This document shows, piece by piece, positions 9,221 through 19,500 of a stretch of DNA of 64,000 bases (position 1 is its first letter; each line of letters begins with the position of its first letter). A program made the translations under genes and the position numbers. Source of the stretch: Robertmurraya sp. FSL R5-0851 (lineage in GTDB: Bacteria > Bacillota > Bacilli > Bacillales > Cytobacillaceae); NCBI RefSeq assembly GCF_038002965.1, contig NZ_JBBOOE010000001.1:384501-448500 (forward strand). Reading direction: 5' to 3'. The notes beneath the pieces were generated by a model, which saw nothing but the letters and a program-made list of their open reading frames with translations, had not been told where the DNA came from and made no database searches.

Positions 9221-9249
9221 TTGCAGGAATGACACCTGTGAGATATGAT
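9221..9249 (+). promoter_or_regulatory. Promoter of dgkB
   Basis: TTGCAG (9221-9226), a 17-base spacer and TATGAT (9244-9249) fit a sigma-A promoter ~80 bases before dgkB. It lies in the divergent plsY-dgkB gap. Confidence 0.5.
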
Positions 9250-9330
9250 ATTAATGTTAAATGATGGAATCAACTACGGAGATTACATACTAATAGAAGA
9301 GAACCTTATTTTTGAAATAGGATGATGAAA

Positions 9331-10269
9331 ATGAAAAGAGCAAGAATTATTTATAATCCTACCTCAGGAAGAGAAGCGTTTAAAAAGCAATTGCCAGAGG
9401 TACTGCAAAAGCTAGAAATGGCCGGTTATGAGACTTCTTGTCACGCAACAACTGGTGCAGGTGACGCGACAGAGGCGGCTAAAATTGCTGTCGCTCGAAA
9501 ATACGATCTAGTTGTAGCAGCAGGTGGAGATGGAACGATCAATGAAGTAGTGAATGGACTGGCAGAGCAAGAGTATCGTCCAAAGCTAGGAGTCATTCCG
9601 GTTGGAACCACCAATGACTTCGCAAGAGCGCTTCATATTCCACGTGACATTGAAGCGGCAGCGGACATTATCGTCAAGGGAGATACGATTCCTGTTGATA
9701 TCGGCCGAATTAATGACAAGTATTTTATTAATATTGCTGGTGGAGGCCGTTTAACGGAGCTAACGTATGAGGTACCAAGCAAACTAAAAACGATGCTGGG
9801 ACAACTGGCTTATTACTTAAAAGGCATTGAAATGCTTCCTTCCATTCGTGCGACAGATTTAAGTATCGAGTATGATGGAAAGCTTTTTGAAGGAGAAGTC
9901 ATGCTGTTTCTAGTTGGGCTTACCAATTCAGTGGGTGGCTTTGAGCGCCTCGCTCCCGATGCGTCGATCAATGATGGAATGTTTACTTTGCTAATTTTAA
10001 AGAAGACAAACCTGGCTGAATTTATCCGTATCGCCACGTTAGCAGTTCGCGGGGAGCATGTGAACGATCCGCATGTGATTTATACAAAGGCAAACCGTAT
10101 TAAAGTTCACTCCGAGGAAAAGGTTCAGCTTAATCTGGATGGAGAATTCGGCGGCCTTTTACCTGCGGAATTCGTGAATTTATACCGACATCTAGAAGTG
10201 TTTGTACCGATTGATCAAATACGTGAACAGGACCGACCAGCAGAGGGTTGGAATGTTTCAGGAAACTAA
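9331..10269 (+). CDS. dgkB: Diacylglycerol kinase DgkB
   Basis: DgkB phosphorylates diacylglycerol to phosphatidate so that it returns to phospholipid and lipoteichoic acid synthesis; it is a soluble, membrane-associated lipid kinase. Motifs are RIIYNPTSGRE at the N-terminus, AAGGDGTINEVVNGL (nucleotide loop) near residue 65, and PVGTTNDFARAL. The C-terminal LDGEFGG is the conserved phosphate-contact region. I place the start at ATG 9331 (MKRARII, as in B. subtilis by memory) because AGGATG lies nine bases before it; ATG 9322 is possible. The stop overlaps the start of its terminator hairpin. Confidence 0.93.
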   Translation: MKRARIIYNPTSGREAFKKQLPEVLQKLEMAGYETSCHATTGAGDATEAAKIAVARKYDLVVAAGGDGTINEVVNGLAEQEYRPKLGVIPVGTTNDFARALHIPRDIEAAADIIVKGDTIPVDIGRINDKYFINIAGGGRLTELTYEVPSKLKTMLGQLAYYLKGIEMLPSIRATDLSIEYDGKLFEGEVMLFLVGLTNSVGGFERLAPDASINDGMFTLLILKKTNLAEFIRIATLAVRGEHVNDPHVIYTKANRIKVHSEEKVQLNLDGEFGGLLPAEFVNLYRHLEVFVPIDQIREQDRPAEGWNVSGN

Positions 10270-10294
10270 TCACTAGAAGGGTGGTTAGTTTCTT
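10262..10294 (+). terminator. dgkB terminator hairpin, T-tract split by a group II intron
   Basis: A 12-bp stem (10262-10273 with 10281-10292, one G-U pair) is followed by only TT before the intron starts with GTGCG. The bases after the intron's 3' end are TTTG, so removing the intron restores a T-run. Confidence 0.75.
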
Positions 10295-12352
10295 GTGCGT
10301 GTGGCAGCACGCTTCGCTATAGGGTGAAAGTCCCGAATACAACCGCCGTTCAGTCGGGAAGTATTAGCTGACAGACAGTGCGAAGTCCGTGAGGATTCGT
10401 GCGGAGGGTCTGAAGGCAAAACTCTGACCAGAGCCGTAAATCCCATGTTGGCACGATAGCAGGATGACTGTGCAAGAGAACAGGAAGTCCCAATAACTGA
10501 CGTAGCTTGAAGTGTTATGAGGGCTGGGATAGAGTGAAAGTGAGCGATGTGACCCACAGAGACCTCCCTTTGTCCATCCAGACAGGTATTGCAGCTCAAG
10601 GAGGGAATCCAAGACTGCGAAATGTGGGGGGAGGAGTCAGAGAACACCATAGTAGTAAAGAAGCTTATGCCTATGACTCTCTAGTAATAGAGACGAGGAC
10701 GGCACATAAGTGAGAGTGTCCAACCGTGGCACTTGGGTTTCTTTCTCAAAAGGACTGAAACTTGCGAAGGGTAGGACCCATGAAGATAACATAAAAGTAC
10801 CATATTGCATGTCTGTGGAAGTGGGCAGAAGCTAGTAGTGCAAACACGGACGCTAGGGCTGAACAGAAGGGTAAGCCGTCCACCACCAGTTGAACATGGA
10901 AAGAACTGCCGTTGTAGCTATTGATTCCGCTAGTAAACGATAATGGAGAAGCAGAAACAGGAAGATGTGTACCAGTTACGCAAGAGGAGTATTTAGATGG
11001 AAAGAAGAGTCTGGTATAGCCTATACGATAAAGTATATAAAATGGGGAATCTCCAATCGGCATTTTATCAAGTCCGAAAGAACAAAGGTGCCCCTGGTAT
11101 CGATAAGGTGACAATCGAGGATTATGAAAGGGATTTGGAGAGCAATCTAGAAGCTCTTCAAAAGAGACTAAAGGAAAAGACATATCGTACGAAGCCAGTT
11201 AAAAGGAGATATATTCCAAAAGATAATGGCAAAGTAAGACCGCTAGGTATTCCAACGGTAGAAGACCGAATTGTTCAGGCGGCAGTACGTAATATCATTG
11301 AGCCTATCTTCGAAGAAGAATTTCTGCCCTGTAGCTTCGGTTTCCGTCCTGAAATAAGCGCTCATATGGCACTTGACCAAGTGTCCGACTATCTTAATCA
11401 GGGATATGTACATGTAGTTGATGCAGATTTACAGTCCTATTTCGACACAATCCCTCATGATAAACTTATCCAAAGAATCCGTAAAAGAATAACTGACGGT
11501 TCTATTTTGAGCCTTATTCGACAATTCCTTACAGCAGGAGTTATGGAAGAACAAGTATATCAAGAAACATTGGAGGGGGCACCCCAGGGAGGGGTGTTAA
11601 GTCCGCTCCTTTCAAATATCTATCTACATCAACTAGACCTCCTCATGAAAGAAAGAGGACAGCGAATCGTAAGATTCGCAGATGACTTTATCATTCTCTG
11701 TAAAAGTCAAAAAGGTGCAGAACGAGTGATGAAAGGTGTCAAAAGATTTTTGGAAGAGGAATTAGGACTTACAGTCCATCCAACAAAATCTAAAGTGGTG
11801 GATTCAACAAAGGAAACCTTCACTTTTCTAGGGTATGAATTCTACCGTAACATCCGCAGAGTAGACCCAAAGAAGCTTAAGAAATTTAAGGATAAAGTAA
11901 AACTGAAAACAAGAAAGAATCAAACAGTAGATATTCAAATTCTAATTCAGGAAGGACTCAATCCCTTAATCAGGGGATGGGGTAATTACTTTGGAAAAGG
12001 AAATGTAAAATCTCTATTTAAAAAACTTGATTCATGGATAAGAAGAAGATTGAGAATGGTTCAGCTAAGAAGCTGGAGGCATGTTAAAAACTTACATCGA
12101 GCACTTAGAAAGAAAGGATGGAGAGAAAATAGTCTGCAGGGGATAAGGATGTTTGCCTGGAGAAGTTCAAAGAGCCCCATGGTTCATGGAGCCCTGGATA
12201 ATGAATTCTTTTCAAACCTTGGATTAGTCAGTCTTGAATCTAGATTTACAACTGTTGTCCCCAAAGGGGATTAGTGGGAAGAGCCGTATGCGAAGATCCG
12301 CACGTACGAGCTCTGTGAGAGGGGTGGTCAGAAATGGCTACCCCTACTCGAT
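10295..12352 (+). mobile_element. Group II intron (bacterial class C type) with its reverse transcriptase
   Basis: About 2.06 kb. It begins with GTGCG directly behind a terminator stem, has ~700 bases of structured, non-coding RNA (domains I-IV), one reverse transcriptase gene, then a domain V-like hairpin at ~12283-12316 (GAGCCGTATGCG with a CGTACGAGCTC 3' arm) and a domain VI stem ending ...CTACTCGAT. Insertion just after a terminator hairpin is the known habit of class C introns. The 3' end at 12352 is inferred from the GAT ending and from restoration of the T-run. Confidence 0.85.
10997..12274 (+). CDS. ltrA: Group II intron reverse transcriptase/maturase
   Basis: The 425-residue intron-encoded protein helps splicing and copies the intron RNA into DNA at the target. 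It has reverse transcriptase blocks in order: KNKGAPGIDKVTI, RRYIPKDNGKVRPLGIPTVEDRIVQ, DADLQSYFDTIPHD, GAPQGGVLSPLLSNIYLH and the catalytic FADDF (YADD-type). The thumb/maturase domain follows (LNPLIRGWGNYFGKGN). No clear HNH endonuclease domain is visible at the C-terminus, as expected for class C introns. The start follows GAGGAG. The frame is intact, so the intron is probably mobile. Confidence 0.93.
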   Translation: MERRVWYSLYDKVYKMGNLQSAFYQVRKNKGAPGIDKVTIEDYERDLESNLEALQKRLKEKTYRTKPVKRRYIPKDNGKVRPLGIPTVEDRIVQAAVRNIIEPIFEEEFLPCSFGFRPEISAHMALDQVSDYLNQGYVHVVDADLQSYFDTIPHDKLIQRIRKRITDGSILSLIRQFLTAGVMEEQVYQETLEGAPQGGVLSPLLSNIYLHQLDLLMKERGQRIVRFADDFIILCKSQKGAERVMKGVKRFLEEELGLTVHPTKSKVVDSTKETFTFLGYEFYRNIRRVDPKKLKKFKDKVKLKTRKNQTVDIQILIQEGLNPLIRGWGNYFGKGNVKSLFKKLDSWIRRRLRMVQLRSWRHVKNLHRALRKKGWRENSLQGIRMFAWRSSKSPMVHGALDNEFFSNLGLVSLESRFTTVVPKGD

Positions 12353-12381
12353 TTTGTGATTTCGTATCCGATAGGGAGTTA

Positions 12382-12390
12382 TGATACAAT
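12382..12390 (+). promoter_or_regulatory. Extended -10 promoter element of rlmD
   Basis: TGATACAAT ends 33 bases before the rlmD start. Any -35 element would lie just downstream of the intron junction. Confidence 0.35.
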
Positions 12391-12423
12391 TTTTCATATC
12401 GAAAAACATAAAGGAAGTAACCA

Positions 12424-13794
12424 ATGACAAAAACAATACCCGTTCAAAAAAATGATTATCTAGAAGTTGTATTTGAAGACTTAACCCATGACGGTGCAGG
12501 AGTAGCGAAAGTAGATGGCTATCCGTTATTCGTTAAAAATGCGCTACCTGGTGAAAAAGCAAAAATAAAGGTAATTAAGGTCAATAAGGGATATGGATTC
12601 GGCCGATTAGAAGAAATCCTTGAACAAAGCCCATACCGTGTAGATGCACCTTGCCCAATTTACAAGGAGTGTGGAGGCTGTCAACTGCAGCATTTGAGTT
12701 ATGAAGGACAGCTGTTAGCAAAGGAAAAACAAGTAAGAGATGTGCTTACCCGCATTGGCAAGCTAGAAAATGTAAAGGTTCATCCGGTAATAGGCATGAG
12801 TGAGCCTTGGAGATACCGAAATAAAGCTCAAGTTCCTGTGGGTGAGCGTGAAGCTGGCTTGATTGCCGGTTTTTATCAGCAGCGAAGCCATGAAATCATC
12901 GATATGGAAGCTTGTATGATTCAGCAGGAAAAAAATGATGAGGTCGTACAGGCAGTAAAGAGAATCTGTACGAAATACGGAGTCACCGCCTATAACGAGC
13001 AGCGCCATAAAGGATCGTTAAGACATATCATGGCTCGTCATGGACAAGTTACGAAGGAAGTCATGGTCGTTCTTGTCACACGTACACCTGATCTTCCAAA
13101 CAAGGAGAAAATCGTTAAGGAAATCGTGGAGGCAGTTGAAGGGGTCAAATCGATCATCCAGAACGTTAACTCGAAGAAAACCAATGTCATCCTTGGCGAC
13201 GAGACTCGTGTGTTATGGGGAGAAGAGGTTATCTATGACTTAATCGGAAACGTCAAATTTGCGATTAGCTCCAGATCGTTTTACCAAGTGAATCCAGCGC
13301 AAACGAAGGTGCTTTATGACCAGGCACTTTCTTACGCAGAATTGACTGGTGAGGAAACGGTGATCGATGCTTATTGTGGAATTGGAACGATTTCGCTGTT
13401 TCTAGCGCAAAAGGCGAAGAAGGTGTACGGAGTTGAGATTGTCCCAGAGGCCATTGCGGATGCGAACCGGAATGCAGAGTTAAATGTGATTGATAATGTA
13501 GAGTTTGCGGTAGGTGAGGCAGAGGTGGTGATCCCTAATTGGTACAAAAAGGGGATTGTTGCCGATGTTCTTGTTGTGGATCCACCACGTAAAGGCTGCG
13601 ATGATGCATTGCTGCAAACGATTATTGAGATGAAGCCGAAGAAGGTTGTGTATGTGTCTTGTAATCCGGCTACGTTGGCGCGGGATTTGCGTGTGCTTGA
13701 GGATGGTGGGTATCGCACGGTTGAGGTTCAGCCTGTTGATATGTTTCCGCATACGACGCACGTCGAGTGCGTGGCGTTGATAGAGTTAAAATAG
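12424..13794 (+). CDS. rlmD: 23S rRNA (uracil-5-)-methyltransferase (RlmD/RlmCD family)
   Basis: It methylates C5 of a uracil in 23S rRNA with S-adenosylmethionine (U1939; Bacillus RlmCD also does U747). The 456-residue protein has an N-terminal TRAM domain (~1-60), an iron-sulfur cysteine set ([14 protein letters not shown]), a SAM-binding site [14 protein letters not shown] near residue 318, VDPPRKG, and the catalytic Cys in [12 protein letters not shown]. The start follows AAGGAAG. It corresponds to B. subtilis yefA by memory, whose downstream side also carries recombinase and restriction-like genes. Confidence 0.95.
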   Translation: MTKTIPVQKNDYLEVVFEDLTHDGAGVAKVDGYPLFVKNALPGEKAKIKVIKVNKGYGFGRLEEILEQSPYRVDAPCPIYKECGGCQLQHLSYEGQLLAKEKQVRDVLTRIGKLENVKVHPVIGMSEPWRYRNKAQVPVGEREAGLIAGFYQQRSHEIIDMEACMIQQEKNDEVVQAVKRICTKYGVTAYNEQRHKGSLRHIMARHGQVTKEVMVVLVTRTPDLPNKEKIVKEIVEAVEGVKSIIQNVNSKKTNVILGDETRVLWGEEVIYDLIGNVKFAISSRSFYQVNPAQTKVLYDQALSYAELTGEETVIDAYCGIGTISLFLAQKAKKVYGVEIVPEAIADANRNAELNVIDNVEFAVGEAEVVIPNWYKKGIVADVLVVDPPRKGCDDALLQTIIEMKPKKVVYVSCNPATLARDLRVLEDGGYRTVEVQPVDMFPHTTHVECVALIELK

Positions 13795-13849
13795 CTTAGT
13801 ATCAATAGGTTTAGCGATTTCCAACAATATATGAAGTGTATTTTATGTT

Positions 13850-13879
13850 CCCTCGGACTAATGGTTCGGGGGATTTTTT
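13850..13879 (+). terminator. Terminator of rlmD
   Basis: A 9-bp GC-rich stem with two G-U pairs (13850-13858 with 13864-13872), loop TAAT, followed by ATTTTTT. The rest of the gap to 14067 (about 190 bases) contains a promoter and no gene; it is the left junction of the accessory region. Confidence 0.8.
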
Positions 13880-13997
13880 GACCCCCGGGGTCTTACTTTT
13901 TCGCGTAACTAGGTAGTGTTTTAAGGTTTCCGTAGTTTTGCGTGAAGGATTTTTGTAGGATATTGTTTGTTTAATCAAAGTCAACAGGTTAGAAGGT

Positions 13998-14007
13998 TTG
14001 CTATAAT
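13998..14007 (+). promoter_or_regulatory. Extended -10 promoter for the defence island
   Basis: TTGCTATAAT gives a TGn-TATAAT extended -10 element, 60 bases before the first gene (14067). No convincing -35 box was seen. Confidence 0.45.
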
Positions 14008-14066
14008 TATGACAACTTTATGGATTGGAAAATATATATCAATAACAAATGAAGGGAGGCAATGTA

Positions 14067-14906
14067 ATGATTAAAAAGAAATTTATAAGATTAGTTAGAA
14101 ATGGAAAACAATTGTTAAGAATAAAAGTAAAGGAAACTCCATTACGATATAATACAAGTAAAGGTGAAGTTGATATATTAATAGATTCTGCAGCTAAAAA
14201 CAAATGCTTTGATGTAGCCTGTTTACAAACTGAAAAAGGCAGGGTCTTTTGTGGAAAACCTATAAATTCAGCCTCGTGGCATGGTTATTATGATGAACGA
14301 GAGAATCCTATCAAGCTTCCTGTTATTCACTTTAAGCATAATCATGATAAGATTTATAGCTCTAGACATAGGGGAGTTGTTCAACAAGAGAATATTTTCC
14401 TATTTCCTATCTGTAGTGTTTATTTACCTTCTCAATTTGATACTTCAGACTTAACAGAGGTTCAGGAGAGAGAGGAAGACATTATTATTGAAATGGACGA
14501 TAGGAGCAATGTACGAGTTGATTTTTTTATATTACCTAAGGGGGTAACAGTTGATGAATTTGTATCAAATATAAGCCTTTCGGTTACCTATTTTATGAGT
14601 GACATAACAATTTTTAATAAAAGTCTTCGAGGAGAATTTAGACCGCTTCCTGTAAAGAGGAATGAGGATATAGAGTTCCTGAGTATGCAAGTAGGCGAGT
14701 GGGATATGCTTGTACGTATAATGTATACAGAAAAAACCTATGAACCTGACCTTTGTGGTAGATACAGTTTGCTTTTTCATGATCCGAATGAAACGATAGA
14801 TATGTTATTAGATAGGACAATCGGCTTTCCAAATGAAGATGGATCTGTTGAATATGTTTCTATGAAGGAACGGTATTCAAGTGAAATAAATAAATTGAAA
14901 TTGTAG
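14067..14906 (+). CDS. Uncharacterised protein upstream of the type III restriction system
   Basis: I do not recognise this 279-residue protein. The start is ATG 14067 behind AGGGAGG; the ATG at 14049 has no ribosome site. The N-terminus is basic (MIKKKFIRLVRNGKQLLRIKVKE). There are no signal peptide, membrane helices or clear catalytic motifs; the C-terminal half is acidic and beta-rich in appearance (DIIIEMDDRSNVRVDFFILP). It begins the island and ends 65 bases before mod in the same direction, so it may belong to the same transcript. Possible roles are a restriction accessory factor or an independent defence or anti-defence protein; neither can be supported from sequence. Confidence 0.75.
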   Translation: MIKKKFIRLVRNGKQLLRIKVKETPLRYNTSKGEVDILIDSAAKNKCFDVACLQTEKGRVFCGKPINSASWHGYYDERENPIKLPVIHFKHNHDKIYSSRHRGVVQQENIFLFPICSVYLPSQFDTSDLTEVQEREEDIIIEMDDRSNVRVDFFILPKGVTVDEFVSNISLSVTYFMSDITIFNKSLRGEFRPLPVKRNEDIEFLSMQVGEWDMLVRIMYTEKTYEPDLCGRYSLLFHDPNETIDMLLDRTIGFPNEDGSVEYVSMKERYSSEINKLKL

Positions 14907-14971
14907 CATTACCTGTTATGTTTATGGGTAATAATTGCAAAGGATATAGTCAAAATGGAGGGAGAAAAACT

Positions 14972-16840
14972 GTGGTTGAAAAATTAATGTTAAATTCTTT
15001 AGACATTACTTCGGATAAAATTAATCAGTTAAAAAAAATTATGCCCGAAGTATTTACTGACGGGAAAATTGATTTTCAAAAGTTTCAACAGATTTTGGGA
15101 AAACAAATTGAAACTGATCAAGAACGATATGGATTATCATGGGCAGGGAAAAATGAAGCAATAAAAAACATTCAGACTCAAAGCACAGGAACATTAAGGC
15201 CGATCCTTGATGAATCAATTAACTTTGATAAAACATCCAATATATTAGTTGAAGGCGATAATTTAGAAGTGTTAAAGCTCCTTCAAAGAAGTTATTATGG
15301 AAAAGTTAAAATGATTTATATCGATCCCCCATATAATACAGGCAATGAATTTATATATCCTGATAATTATAGGGAGGGTCTGGTTGACTATTTGAAGTAT
15401 ACAGGTCAGATAGATGAAATGGGCATTAAGCAGTCTACAAATTCTGAAACAAGTGGAAGATATCATTCGAAGTGGTTAAGTATGATGTATCCACGTTTAT
15501 TCCTTGCTAGAAATCTTTTAAAAGAAGATGGACTGATATTTGTTAGTATAGATGATCATGAGTATGATAATTTGAAAAAAATATTAGATGAAATTTTTGG
15601 TGAAGAGTCTTACCTTGGTACATTAATATGGAAGAGGAGACAAAATGTGGATAGTCGTTCTAAAAACGGTATTTCCCAAGACCATGAGTACATAGTTTGT
15701 TATGGTAGAAGCATAAGCTCAAAATTACGTGGGAAGGACAAAGATTTAGATAAATATTCAAACCCTGATAATGATCCTAGGGGGCTTTGGATGAGTGATA
15801 ATATGGTCGGCTTAGCAACCAAGGAGCAACGTCCAAATCTACATTATGATTTAACAGACCCAATAACTAATATTACTTATTCTTGCCCACCTACTGGTTG
15901 GCGTTATGAACCAAAAAGGATGAAAATATTAATTGAAAATGGTGAAGTTATTTTTCCTAAGAATCCAGATGGACGCCCTCGTCGAAAGAAATTCTTGAAG
16001 GATTTAGAAAGTAACTATACTGGTTTTTCAACAATATTAGATACGGTATTCAATACACAAGGTACTCGTGAAGTTAGGCAAATCTTTAATGAACAAGAAG
16101 TATTTGATTTTCCGAAGCCAGTAGGTTTTATACAAGAGTTGTTAAGGCAAGGATTAGGTGAAGAAGATAGGCAAATAGTTTTAGACTTTTTTGCTGGTTC
16201 TGGTAGTACAGCGCATGCATTAATGAATTTAAATGCTAGTGAAAATAAAGAGCATCAATATATTCTAGTTCAATTACCTGAGCAAACTCCTGAAAAGTCA
16301 GCCGCTAGAAGTTTTGGATTTAGTAAAATGTCTGACATTACAAAAGAACGTGTTCGCAGAGTAATTTATAAGTTTCAACAAGAGGAGCAAGAGGGATTAC
16401 AGTTTGATAACGAACATAAAGTTGGTTTAGGGTTTAAAGTGTTCAAATTAGATTCTAGTAATTTTAAAGTTTGGGATGGTTCAAAAGTGGCAGCTCAGCC
16501 AGACCAGATTGAAGAACAGCTAGATTTATTCGTGGAAAATGTAAAAGATGGACGCTCTGAACTGGATATTTTATATGAAATTGTGTTGAAATCTGGTTTT
16601 AACCTTACAACAAAAATAGAAGAAGTTGAGCTTGCAGGAGAAAGAGTGTATTCTGTTGCAGAAAAATCATTATTTGTTTGTTTACTTGACAGAATGAATA
16701 AGAATCTTATTCAGGCAATGGTTGAAGAAGAGCCGGAACAGGTAGTTTGTTTAGATATGGCTTTTCATGAACAAGATGAATTAAAAACAAATACAGTTCT
16801 TGAGATGAAGTCAAGAACTATCAAGTTTAGAACGGTCTAG
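14972..16840 (+). CDS. mod: Type III restriction-modification system, DNA methyltransferase subunit Mod
   Basis: Mod recognises an asymmetric site and methylates adenine N6 on one strand; with Res it forms the nuclease complex. The 622-residue protein has the beta-class order: DPPYNTGN (motif IV) at ~118 before the SAM-binding DFFAGSGSTAHAL at ~406. The specificity region lies between them. I choose GTG 14972 as start because GGAGGGAG lies just before it and translation gives VVEKLMLNSLDITSDKI, typical of Mod; the ATG at 14918 has no such site. Only 11 bases separate it from res. Complete and unbroken. Confidence 0.93.
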   Translation: MVEKLMLNSLDITSDKINQLKKIMPEVFTDGKIDFQKFQQILGKQIETDQERYGLSWAGKNEAIKNIQTQSTGTLRPILDESINFDKTSNILVEGDNLEVLKLLQRSYYGKVKMIYIDPPYNTGNEFIYPDNYREGLVDYLKYTGQIDEMGIKQSTNSETSGRYHSKWLSMMYPRLFLARNLLKEDGLIFVSIDDHEYDNLKKILDEIFGEESYLGTLIWKRRQNVDSRSKNGISQDHEYIVCYGRSISSKLRGKDKDLDKYSNPDNDPRGLWMSDNMVGLATKEQRPNLHYDLTDPITNITYSCPPTGWRYEPKRMKILIENGEVIFPKNPDGRPRRKKFLKDLESNYTGFSTILDTVFNTQGTREVRQIFNEQEVFDFPKPVGFIQELLRQGLGEEDRQIVLDFFAGSGSTAHALMNLNASENKEHQYILVQLPEQTPEKSAARSFGFSKMSDITKERVRRVIYKFQQEEQEGLQFDNEHKVGLGFKVFKLDSSNFKVWDGSKVAAQPDQIEEQLDLFVENVKDGRSELDILYEIVLKSGFNLTTKIEEVELAGERVYSVAEKSLFVCLLDRMNKNLIQAMVEEEPEQVVCLDMAFHEQDELKTNTVLEMKSRTIKFRTV

Positions 16841-16851
16841 GGGGCATATAA

Positions 16852-19485
16852 TTGAAAATTCAGTTTGAGGCTAACCAGGATTATCAATTGGATGCAATAA
16901 AATCAGTTGTAGAGGTTTTTAATGGACAACCCTTGGCTAAAGGGCAATATGAGGTTGATTTAACAGGCATGGTAGGTGGATTTTTATCAGAACTGGGAAC
17001 GGGAAATCAACTGTTATTAGAGGATTGGCAGATATTAAAAAATGTCCAAGCAATTCAAGAAGAAAATAAAATTTCACCCATTGATGAACTAAAAGGAATG
17101 CACTTTTCAATTGATATGGAAACAGGGACAGGAAAAACCTATGTTTACTTACGAACGATTCATGAGCTCCATCAAAAATATGGATTTACTAAATTTATTA
17201 TCGTTGTTCCCAGTGTCGCTATTCGTGAAGGGGTTCTGAAAAATTTAGAAATTACACAAGATCATTTCCAGACGATATTTGGAAAGCAGCCCCTTGACTA
17301 TTGGGTTTACGATTCAAGTCGAGTTTCATTGTTACGCCAGTTTGCTAGCTCCAAGGAATTACAAATTATGGTCATTAATATTGATGCTTTTAATAAAAAG
17401 GATAACAATATCATTCATAAGGAAAACGACAAACTCTCAGGGAGAAAACCGATTGAATTTATTCAGGCTACTAATCCTATTCTTATTATTGACGAACCAC
17501 AAAACATGGAAAGTAAACAAGCAAAGGATGCTATTCAATCGCTAAATCCTTTGTGTACATTACGTTATTCAGCTACTCACAGGAAACTATATAACCAACT
17601 ATATCGTTTAGGACCAGTACAAGCTTATGATATGAAGTTGGTAAAGAAGATAGAAGTTGATTCTGTTTTAGATGATCCAGATTTTAATCAGCCCTTTATT
17701 GCTGTAGAATCTATTAAAGCAACAAAAACAAAAATTACAGCTAAGGTAAAAATGGATATACAGGAAAAAAACGGACCGAAACGAAAAAGCATATCGATAA
17801 GTAAGAATGGTACAGATTTATATGAAATCTCTAATGAGAGAACTATGTATAAAGGTTTTGTAGTAGATTATATCGATGCAGGCAGCGGATATATTGCTTT
17901 TACAAATGGTGTTAGCCTAAATGAGGGACAAACTATTGGTGGACAAACAGATGAATTAATGAAGGTTCAAATTTATGAAACGGTAAAGGAACATCTTGAG
18001 AAAGAGTTAAGAATTAGACAAAAGCGTCCAGAAGGCCGTCGATTAAAAGTACTATCCCTATTTTTTATTGATAAAGTTTCGAATTATACTGAAGACGACG
18101 GGAAAATACGTCTGTGGTTTATTGATGCGTATGAGGAGTTATCTTTTAAGCCACGTTACAAAGACCTCAATCTTCCAACGGTGGAAAAGGTCCATAATGG
18201 ATATTTTGCAACTGATACAAAAGGTAAAGCAAAAGATACAAGAGGTAATACGAAAGCAGACGATGAGGCATACCAATTAATTATGAAAGATAAGGAGAGG
18301 TTATTGTCACTGGAAGAACCGCTTCGTTTTATCTTTAGCCACTCTGCTTTACGTGAGGGTTGGGATAACCCTAATGTGTTTCAAATCTGTACCCTCAATG
18401 AAACGAAGTCTGAACTAAAAAAGAGACAGGAAATAGGGAGAGGTCTGCGTCTTCCTGTAGATGAGACAGGTAATAGAATATTTGATGATCATATAAATCG
18501 CTTAACCATAATTGCTAATGAGAATTACGAAGATTTTGCTACTTCTCTTCAAACTGAAATTGAAGAAGAAACTGGCGAGGTGTTTAACAAAGAGAGAATA
18601 AACAACAAGCGAGAGCGTAAGAAAGTGAACCTTATTCCTAAATGGCGTGATCACACAGAATTTGTTGAGCTATGGGAAAGAATTAAGTATAAGACTCGAT
18701 ACTCCGTACATTATGATTCAAATGATCTAATTGTAAGGGCTGCTACTGCAATACGACAAATGCCCAAGGTGGAAAAAACAAAAATTTATACACGGAAGGC
18801 AAGCTTTGGAATTACGAAGGATGGTATCTCTAATAAAATGCTTGCTATTAACGAAGCTAGTATAGATTATAAAATTACTAACATCCCTGATATTCTTTCT
18901 TATATTCAAAAGGAGACTGAACTAACACGTAAGACAATAGCTGTTATTCTCAAGAAATCCAACCGTCTCGCGGATATCTGGCAAAATCCACAACAATTTT
19001 TGGACCAGGTAACTAAAGCTATTCGTATAACCATGCAAAAGATGATGGTTGAAGGAATAAAGTATGAAAAAATATCTGGTGACGAATATGAAATGAGATT
19101 ATTCGAGGAAAATGAAATAGAAGGCTACATTAGTAGAATGGTTAGCGTAGAAGGATCTATATATGATGCTCTTGAGTATGATTCTGAAGTGGAGAAAAAG
19201 TTTGCAGAAGAATTAGATCAACGTGAAGATATTAAGTTTTTCCTTAAACTCCCTCGCTGGTTTACTGTTGATACACCACTTGGAAAATACAATCCAGATT
19301 GGGCGATTGTTAGACAAAGAGTAGGAGAAGAAGCTAAACTCTATTTAGTTGCCGAAACAAAATCAACACTTGATGAGACAAAACTTCGTGAAAGTGAAAA
19401 TGATAAGATAGAGTGTGGGAAGGCGCACTTCAATGTACTAGAAGAAGTTACTTTTAAGAAAGTGACGGCTGCGGAGCAAGTCTAA
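16852..19485 (+). CDS. res: Type III restriction-modification system, restriction subunit Res
   Basis: Res is the ATP-dependent translocase and nuclease that cuts unmodified DNA together with Mod. It starts with TTG behind AGGGGG. The Walker A site is METGTGKTYVYL near residue 91 and the helicase motif II is IIDEPQNM near 213. Motif VI is QEIGRGLRLP. The C-terminal PD-(D/E)XK nuclease is visible as YNPDWAIV (~812) and VAETKST (~835). At 877 residues it is full length. It is followed by a terminator, so mod-res (perhaps with the gene at 14067) form one unit. Confidence 0.93.
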   Translation: MKIQFEANQDYQLDAIKSVVEVFNGQPLAKGQYEVDLTGMVGGFLSELGTGNQLLLEDWQILKNVQAIQEENKISPIDELKGMHFSIDMETGTGKTYVYLRTIHELHQKYGFTKFIIVVPSVAIREGVLKNLEITQDHFQTIFGKQPLDYWVYDSSRVSLLRQFASSKELQIMVINIDAFNKKDNNIIHKENDKLSGRKPIEFIQATNPILIIDEPQNMESKQAKDAIQSLNPLCTLRYSATHRKLYNQLYRLGPVQAYDMKLVKKIEVDSVLDDPDFNQPFIAVESIKATKTKITAKVKMDIQEKNGPKRKSISISKNGTDLYEISNERTMYKGFVVDYIDAGSGYIAFTNGVSLNEGQTIGGQTDELMKVQIYETVKEHLEKELRIRQKRPEGRRLKVLSLFFIDKVSNYTEDDGKIRLWFIDAYEELSFKPRYKDLNLPTVEKVHNGYFATDTKGKAKDTRGNTKADDEAYQLIMKDKERLLSLEEPLRFIFSHSALREGWDNPNVFQICTLNETKSELKKRQEIGRGLRLPVDETGNRIFDDHINRLTIIANENYEDFATSLQTEIEEETGEVFNKERINNKRERKKVNLIPKWRDHTEFVELWERIKYKTRYSVHYDSNDLIVRAATAIRQMPKVEKTKIYTRKASFGITKDGISNKMLAINEASIDYKITNIPDILSYIQKETELTRKTIAVILKKSNRLADIWQNPQQFLDQVTKAIRITMQKMMVEGIKYEKISGDEYEMRLFEENEIEGYISRMVSVEGSIYDALEYDSEVEKKFAEELDQREDIKFFLKLPRWFTVDTPLGKYNPDWAIVRQRVGEEAKLYLVAETKSTLDETKLRESENDKIECGKAHFNVLEEVTFKKVTAAEQV

Positions 19486-19500
19486 ACTAGTTATTCAGAG

